From NCBI GenBank assembly GCA_021827255.1, contig JAKAWO010000002.1, positions 1 to 40,510 of the forward strand: a stretch of DNA of 40,510 bases, given 5' to 3'. The position numbers and the translations under genes were made by a program. The first letter of the stretch is position 1. Each line of letters starts with the position of its first letter. The notes beneath the pieces were generated by a model that worked only from the letters and a program-made list of their open reading frames with translations, made no database searches and was not told where the DNA came from. The DNA is from Acidobacteriota bacterium. Its GTDB lineage: Bacteria; Acidobacteriota; Terriglobia; UBA7540. Positions 36,679-40,510 of this stretch are shown here, piece after piece.

Positions 36679-38367
36679 TCAGATTTTGGCCCGCGTGACG
36701 GCGCCTTCCGAGGCCGAGGCGACCAGGGCCGCGTACTTAGCGAAGACGCCGGATTTGTACCGCGGCTCAGGCTCCTTCCATTTGGAGAGTCGCCTCGTCA
36801 ATTCCGCTTCAGACAGCTCCACGGCCAAGCGCCGGGCGTTGACGTCAAACACAATCACGTCTCCGTCTTCGAGCGCCGCAATCGGGCCGCCGCGCGCCGC
36901 TTCCGGCGCCGCGTGTCCGACCATCAGGCCGCGCGTAGCGCCGCTGAAGCGTCCGTCGGTCACGAGCGCCACCGATTCCCCCAGTCCTTCGCCCACAATC
37001 GCCGCGGTTACGCCCAGCATTTCGCGCATGCCGGGTCCGCCGCGCGGACCTTCGTAGCGAATCACCACCACGTCGCCGGGCTTGATCTTTTTCCCCGTGA
37101 CGGCCTGCATGGCTTGCTCTTCTGAGTTGAAAACGCGCGCCGGGCCCCGGTGCTGCAACCGCTCATGGCCGCTGATTTTGGCTACCGCGCCTTCCGGCGC
37201 CAGGTTGCCTTTCAGCACCACGAGTCCTCCCGTGGGCTGGAGGGCGTTGGCTACCGAATGGATGACGTCCTGCCCCGGCGTTTCGCGGGCTCCGCGAGCC
37301 TCCTCGCCGATCGTCCGCCCGGTCACGGTCGTCTGGTTCTCGTGCAGCAGTCCGGGCGCGCCTTCGATCAATTTTCGGGCGATGAGCGGGATGCCGCCGG
37401 CCTTGTAAACGTCCACGGCTACGTACTTGCCCGCCGGCTTCAAATCGGCGATGAGCGGCGTGCGGGCGCTGATGCGGTCAAGGTCGTCCATTGAAAGCGG
37501 CACGCCGGTTTCTGACGCAATGGCCAGCAGGTGAAGCACTGCGTTGGTTGAGCCTCCCGTCGCGGCGACGCTGACGATGGCGTTCTCAATCGCCTCCCGA
37601 GTGACAATGTCCCGCGGCCGCACGTTGCGCTTCAGCAGTTCCATGGCAAGCTGCCCCGAGCGATACGCCGCTCCGTCTTTGGCGCCGTCCATGGCCGGAA
37701 TGCTGTTCGCGCCCATCGGGGAAAGCCCGATGAATTCCATCACGGTGGACATGGTGTTGGCGGTAAACTGGCCGCCGCAGGCGCCCGCGCCCGGACAGGC
37801 CACGTTTTCCAGCTCGCGGAAATCGGCGTCGGAGATGAGGCCGGCGGCGTTCGCGCCCACCGCCTCATAGACGTCCTGAATCGTCACGTCGCGGCCACGG
37901 TAATGGCCCGCCGCGATCGAGCCGCCGTAGAGCAAGACGCCCGGAATGTTGAGCCGCAGGAGCGCCATCGCGCCGGCGGGGATCGTCTTGTCGCAGCCCA
38001 CCAGCGTTACGAGGGCGTCGAACATATGGCCGCGTCCGACCAATTCCATGGAATCGGCGATCACTTCGCGGCTGACCAGGCACGCCTTCATGCCTTCGGT
38101 TCCCATCACCACGCCGTCCGAGACCGAAATGGTGTTGAACTCCATCGGTGTGCCGCCCGCGGCGCGCACCCCTTCTTTCACCTTGGCGGCCAGGCGCCGC
38201 AGGTGAAAATTGCACGGCATGGTCTCAATCCAGGTGTTGGCGATCCCCACCATCGGGCGCGAAAGATCCGCGTCCGTAAAGCCGATTGCCTTCAGCATGG
38301 CGCGAGCGCCCGCGCGCTCCCGCCCCTCCAGGATCGTTCGACTGGGAAGCTGCGGTTCGTTGGACAT
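36679..38367 (-). CDS. ilvD: Dihydroxy-acid dehydratase
   Basis: Start trimmed from 38640 to [11 protein letters not shown] at 38367. [89 protein letters not shown]. Confidence 0.96.
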   Translation of the reverse strand: MSNEPQLPSRTILEGRERAGARAMLKAIGFTDADLSRPMVGIANTWIETMPCNFHLRRLAAKVKEGVRAAGGTPMEFNTISVSDGVVMGTEGMKACLVSREVIADSMELVGRGHMFDALVTLVGCDKTIPAGAMALLRLNIPGVLLYGGSIAAGHYRGRDVTIQDVYEAVGANAAGLISDADFRELENVACPGAGACGGQFTANTMSTVMEFIGLSPMGANSIPAMDGAKDGAAYRSGQLAMELLKRNVRPRDIVTREAIENAIVSVAATGGSTNAVLHLLAIASETGVPLSMDDLDRISARTPLIADLKPAGKYVAVDVYKAGGIPLIARKLIEGAPGLLHENQTTVTGRTIGEEARGARETPGQDVIHSVANALQPTGGLVVLKGNLAPEGAVAKISGHERLQHRGPARVFNSEEQAMQAVTGKKIKPGDVVVIRYEGPRGGPGMREMLGVTAAIVGEGLGESVALVTDGRFSGATRGLMVGHAAPEAARGGPIAALEDGDVIVFDVNARRLAVELSEAELTRRLSKWKEPEPRYKSGVFAKYAALVASASEGAVTRAKI

Positions 38368-38575
38368 GTCTCCTCCGTGGAAATCCTCTGTTGGTCGTCT
38401 CTGGCCCTCGGCAAACAGCCATCTTCGCAGATTCCGCAAACTCCAGCAAGACTCGAATCGTGCGGGAGCATGATCAGGCCGGCGTTTACGATCCCGGCCA
38501 GTTGATTTTCTTCTCGCCTGGGATAAGATGGCCAAGGAACCGGATTTGTCGCGGCCAGCGCGAGAAGGCGGCAAG

Positions 38576-38746
38576 ATGGAACAGAAGATTTTCCTCTGCG
38601 CAACCTGCAACCAGCCGGAAGACCGATGCCAGTGCGTCAAGTACTGTGTGCTATGCCATTCGGATTACGACGTTCGTATGGTGGCCGACGGTCTTTACTA
38701 CTGCGCGGACTGCCGGGAAGCGTGTGATTACAAAGTGCAGGACTAA
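38576..38746 (+). CDS. 56-aa cysteine-rich (zinc-ribbon-like) miniprotein
   Basis: [56 protein letters not shown]: 9 Cys, pattern CxxC-x6-CxC-x3-CxxC-x15-CxxC-x3-C. Confidence 0.65.
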   Translation: MEQKIFLCATCNQPEDRCQCVKYCVLCHSDYDVRMVADGLYYCADCREACDYKVQD

Positions 38747-38889
38747 CCGCCGGGCGAGGCGAGCTTCGAGCCGGGCGTTGAGTTTTTATCAGCGCGAGCC
38801 GCTGATCCAGGCAACGGTTCAAACAACATCCCACGCGAGGGATCAACCGAGCCGGGCCAGGGACGATCGAGGCAGCTTCGGGTCTCTTC

Positions 38890-39978
38890 ATGATTTCTGT
38901 CGTCATTCCGACCTATCAGGAGGCCGAGTCCATCCAACTAGCGTTGCGGCGGGCGGCGAACGCTCTGGGGCGGTTCGGCGAAGAGTTCGAGCTGATTGTG
39001 GTGGATGATGCGAGTGGAGACGGAACCGCTGAGCTGGCTGAATCCCTCCAGAATGAGCTGCCGGTGCGCGTGCTGCGCCGCGCAGGAAAGCGAGGTTTGG
39101 CCACCGCGGTGGTGGAGGGCTGGGCGATGGCGCGCGGCGACGTGCTCGGCGTGATGGATGGCGACTTGCAACATCCTCCCGAGGTTCTGGCAGCGCTGGC
39201 CGAAGCGATGCGCCGGACGCAGGCTGATCTGGTTGTGGCCAGCCGTTATTGTTCAGGCGGCGGCGCGCGCGACTGGCCTTGGCGGCGACGGCTGGTCTCC
39301 GCGGCCGCCACCCACCTAGCCGCCACCGTTCTGCCGCTTCGCTTGTCGCGAACGACGGATCCCATGTCAGGCATGTTCCTGGTGCGGGCGCGGGCGCTCG
39401 ACGGGTTGAAGTTCTCTCCCCTAGGCTACAAAATTCTGCTGGAGGTGGTGGCCAAAGGCAAGATCGAGCGGTCGGCCGAAGTGCCTTACCAATTTGCGGA
39501 ACGGGAGCGTGGCAGCTCCAAGCTTGGCCCGCCGCAAATCGTCGAGTATCTCGTTCATCTGGCCCGCCTGGCCTTAAGCACCGGGCAAGCCCGTGCCTGG
39601 GCGCGCTACGCCTTGGTGGGAGCGACGGGCGCGGCCGTGAACTTGGCCGCGCTTTACGCGCTGGCTGTCCGATTTCGATGGCCGCTGGCGCTTGCTGCCG
39701 GAGCGGCCATTGAGGCCGCATTGCTGACAAACTTCTTCGGCAACCATTGGCTGACGTTTTCCCGCCGCGCCTCCGGCGGTCTCGGCCCGCAGCTAGCTCG
39801 CTACGAGATGGTTTGCGCGCCGGGCGCGGTTCTGAACCTGGTCCTTACGATCGGTTCCTTCCGAGCGGGACTCCCGCTTCTGGTCGCCGCGGCGATCGGA
39901 ATTGTGGCGGATGGATTGGTTAACCTGACCCTGAACATTCCGGCCATCTGGAGGATTTGGGGATCGCCTTTGCCGTGA
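38890..39978 (+). CDS. GT2 (dolichol-phosphate mannosyltransferase-like) fused to GtrA domain
   Basis: ISVVIPTYQEAESIQLALRRAANAL...LIVVDDASGDGTAELAESL...VMDGDLQHPPEVL, then GtrA-like RYALVGATGAAVNLAALYALAVRFRW...LTNFFGNHWLTF. Confidence 0.92.
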   Translation: MISVVIPTYQEAESIQLALRRAANALGRFGEEFELIVVDDASGDGTAELAESLQNELPVRVLRRAGKRGLATAVVEGWAMARGDVLGVMDGDLQHPPEVLAALAEAMRRTQADLVVASRYCSGGGARDWPWRRRLVSAAATHLAATVLPLRLSRTTDPMSGMFLVRARALDGLKFSPLGYKILLEVVAKGKIERSAEVPYQFAERERGSSKLGPPQIVEYLVHLARLALSTGQARAWARYALVGATGAAVNLAALYALAVRFRWPLALAAGAAIEAALLTNFFGNHWLTFSRRASGGLGPQLARYEMVCAPGAVLNLVLTIGSFRAGLPLLVAAAIGIVADGLVNLTLNIPAIWRIWGSPLP

Positions 39979-40192
39979 GCATTCGGCCCCTCGGATGAGT
40001 TCGAGCCTTGAGATGGAAGCGTCCTGCGGGTGGCGAGTGGCTCAGTTCTTGCGAGGCGCCAAGGGCTTTTTCCGCCTGCGGGGTCATCGCCACCGTCGCG
40101 CCGGAACCTATCGCGACGACCCATAAGTGGGTGAAGGCTTGAGCCAAGACCTCGGGCGAGCTTTCGGGCAACGAACGTCGGTCGGAGCTGCT

Positions 40193-40510
40193 GTGGGACA
40201 AGAACGATCCCTTGCGGTTGAGCCAACGACAAGGGGCGCCACGCGCCCGGCCAGCGGGAGCTCCCGCCTCTGGCTGCTCGGGACATTGATCGCCGTTTTT
40301 ATTTTAGCCTTGCCAAGCCTTCGCTACCCGATTGGCCGCGATCAGGCGACCTATTGCGTCATCGGGCAAGCCCTGCTCAAGGGAAAACAACTTTACCGCG
40401 GCCTTTGGGACAACAAGCCGCCCGGAATTTTCTACATTTACGCGGCCCTCGTGAGCGTCTTCGGACGAGTGATGGGGTTGGTCGGCGTCGTGGATGTTCT
40501 GTGGCTGGTG
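40193..40510 (+). CDS. Membrane glycosyltransferase (PMT/ArnT-like, GT39/83), 3' end beyond window
   Basis: LWLLGTLIAVFILALPSLRYPIGRDQATYCVIGQALLKGKQLYRGLWDNKPPGIFYIYAALVSVFG, open to the window end. GTG start at 40193 is tentative. Confidence 0.7.
   Translation, partial: MGQERSLAVEPTTRGATRPASGSSRLWLLGTLIAVFILALPSLRYPIGRDQATYCVIGQALLKGKQLYRGLWDNKPPGIFYIYAALVSVFGRVMGLVGVVDVLWLV

Overview
The window is 40.5 kb of GC-rich bacterial chromosome. Gene content (secreted TPR proteins, glycoside hydrolases, sugar-oxidoreductase modules) is compatible with an Acidobacteria-like genome, but that taxonomy is inferred only from protein style. About 1-7.7 kb looks decayed or rearranged. It holds an internal IS21 IstA fragment abutting a 5'-truncated GH106-like glycosidase gene, an apparently intact IS3-family (IS407-like) element inserted in that gene with a 4-bp target duplication, a possible TonB-receptor remnant, and two frameshifted genes. 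From about 7.8 kb onward the genes are mostly intact: GH35/DUF5597-like glycosidase, RtcB, an SAM methyltransferase, an ABC-2 exporter pair, thioredoxin reductase, proline dehydrogenase, an O-methyltransferase, a KAS-II-like ketosynthase overlapping a methyltransferase, a sugar module (isomerase/epimerase, Gfo/Idh oxidoreductase, xylulokinase, DUF4380-like secreted protein, PfkB kinase), an ACT-domain protein, a P1 peptidase, a spermidine/putrescine-type transporter with permease and binding protein fused, a very long secreted TPR protein, acyl-CoA dehydrogenase, RNase H-like protein, zinc-ribbon protein, IlvD, a tiny Cys-rich protein, a GT2-GtrA fusion and a truncated membrane glycosyltransferase. 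I saw no CRISPR array, rRNA, convincing tRNA, or clear defence or secretion system. The most distinctive items are the IS insertion that can be undone in silico to restore the reading frame, the PotC-PotD fusion without a local PotA, a heptanucleotide repeat, and the 9-Cys miniprotein. I do not see a clearly new multi-gene system. All family names are from reading the proteins by eye, with no database search.
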